From NCBI RefSeq assembly GCF_017488845.2, contig NZ_CP083370.1:1984001-2048000 (forward strand): DNA of 64,000 bases. Reading direction: 5' to 3'. The notes under the pieces are model-generated. The model was not told the DNA's origin and did no database searches. It saw only the letters and a program-made list of their open reading frames with translations. The translations under genes were made by a program, and so were the position numbers. Of the stretch, positions 63,786 to 64,000 are shown piece after piece (position 1 is the first letter of the stretch; each line of letters opens with the position of its first letter). This DNA comes from Ensifer canadensis (GTDB taxonomy: Bacteria > Pseudomonadota > Alphaproteobacteria > Rhizobiales > Rhizobiaceae).

Positions 63786-64000
63786 ATGACCGTTCACATC
63801 ATCCTCTACCGCAAGACGCTCGCCACTCTCGAAATCTACTGGGACCTGGTGCGCATCATCGTTCCCGTCACGATCGTCACCCATGTCCTGCAGGAACTCG
63901 GCGTGATCCGGGCGGTCGCACCGGCCTTCGAACCGCTGATGACGCTCGTCGGGCTGCCGCCCGAGCTCGCCTTCGCCTGGCTCACCGGCCTCTTGGTCGG
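63786..64000 (+). CDS. Membrane protein, nucleoside-recognition (Gate) domain type, partial
   Basis: Only the first 71 residues fall in the window. They start [20 protein letters not shown] and contain [20 protein letters not shown] and [15 protein letters not shown], matching the N-terminus of nucleoside-recognition-domain (Gate) proteins related to spore maturation protein A. The ribosome site CAAGGAGGCATCGCC is strong. Cut by the window end. Divergent from the Lrp gene. Confidence 0.7.
   Translation, partial: MTVHIILYRKTLATLEIYWDLVRIIVPVTIVTHVLQELGVIRAVAPAFEPLMTLVGLPPELAFAWLTGLLV

Overview
The window looks like GC-rich chromosome of an alphaproteobacterium of the Rhizobiaceae, most likely Ensifer/Sinorhizobium or a close relative. 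The grounds are codon usage, a typical rhizobial gene set (DUF1127, DUF2277, MarR-GNAT fusion, IS1182 and IS91-type elements, many LysR regulators), and above all intergenic mosaic repeats built like the Rhizobium intergenic mosaic elements (RIME). I could run no database search, so family names rest on motifs and recall.

Layout. 1-9 kb: aldo-keto reductase, an Xre-RES toxin-antitoxin pair, a secreted protein, LysR next to a cupin/aldo-keto reductase/SDR operon, and LysR divergent from an MFS exporter. 10-19 kb: DUF4180, a siderophore-interacting reductase, a tandem pair of DUF1254/DUF1214 proteins, a PLP aminotransferase, a Tat-exported sulfatase and a GST. 19-28 kb: a methyltransferase whose C-terminus runs into a repeat, a possible 32-aa membrane protein, an EamA exporter, a lipoprotein, a glycine-betaine-type binding protein coupled to an L,D-transpeptidase, and two cold-shock-domain proteins around three small conserved proteins. 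28-38 kb: HxlR/imine-reductase pair with clear operators, a metallo-beta-lactamase/rhodanese (persulfide dioxygenase type), a 1-Cys peroxiredoxin, then two convergent class III nucleotide cyclases with TolB-like and TPR regions. The second cyclase also ends in a rhodanese domain, is frameshifted, and has an IS1182 element just upstream. 38-46 kb: MYG1, MarR-GNAT with a 38-bp operator, LysE, NUDIX, ilvC, TetR. 46-49 kb: an IS91-type element with a tyrosine recombinase and a frameshifted HUH transposase. 49-64 kb: flavin monooxygenase, DUF2277, a PRPP synthetase, a VOC protein, macAB, an unassigned conserved gene, a peptidase-S51-like protein, LysR, GFA, threonine dehydratase-like enzyme, SDR, and Lrp divergent from a membrane protein cut by the window end.

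Most genes are independent units with a local regulator. The strongest cross-gene themes are (i) the mosaic repeats, which sit against or inside gene 3' ends and sometimes supply the stop codon, and (ii) a sulfane-sulfur/peroxide/cyclic-nucleotide cluster at 30-36.7 kb. No tRNA, rRNA, CRISPR array, prophage or replication origin was recognised.
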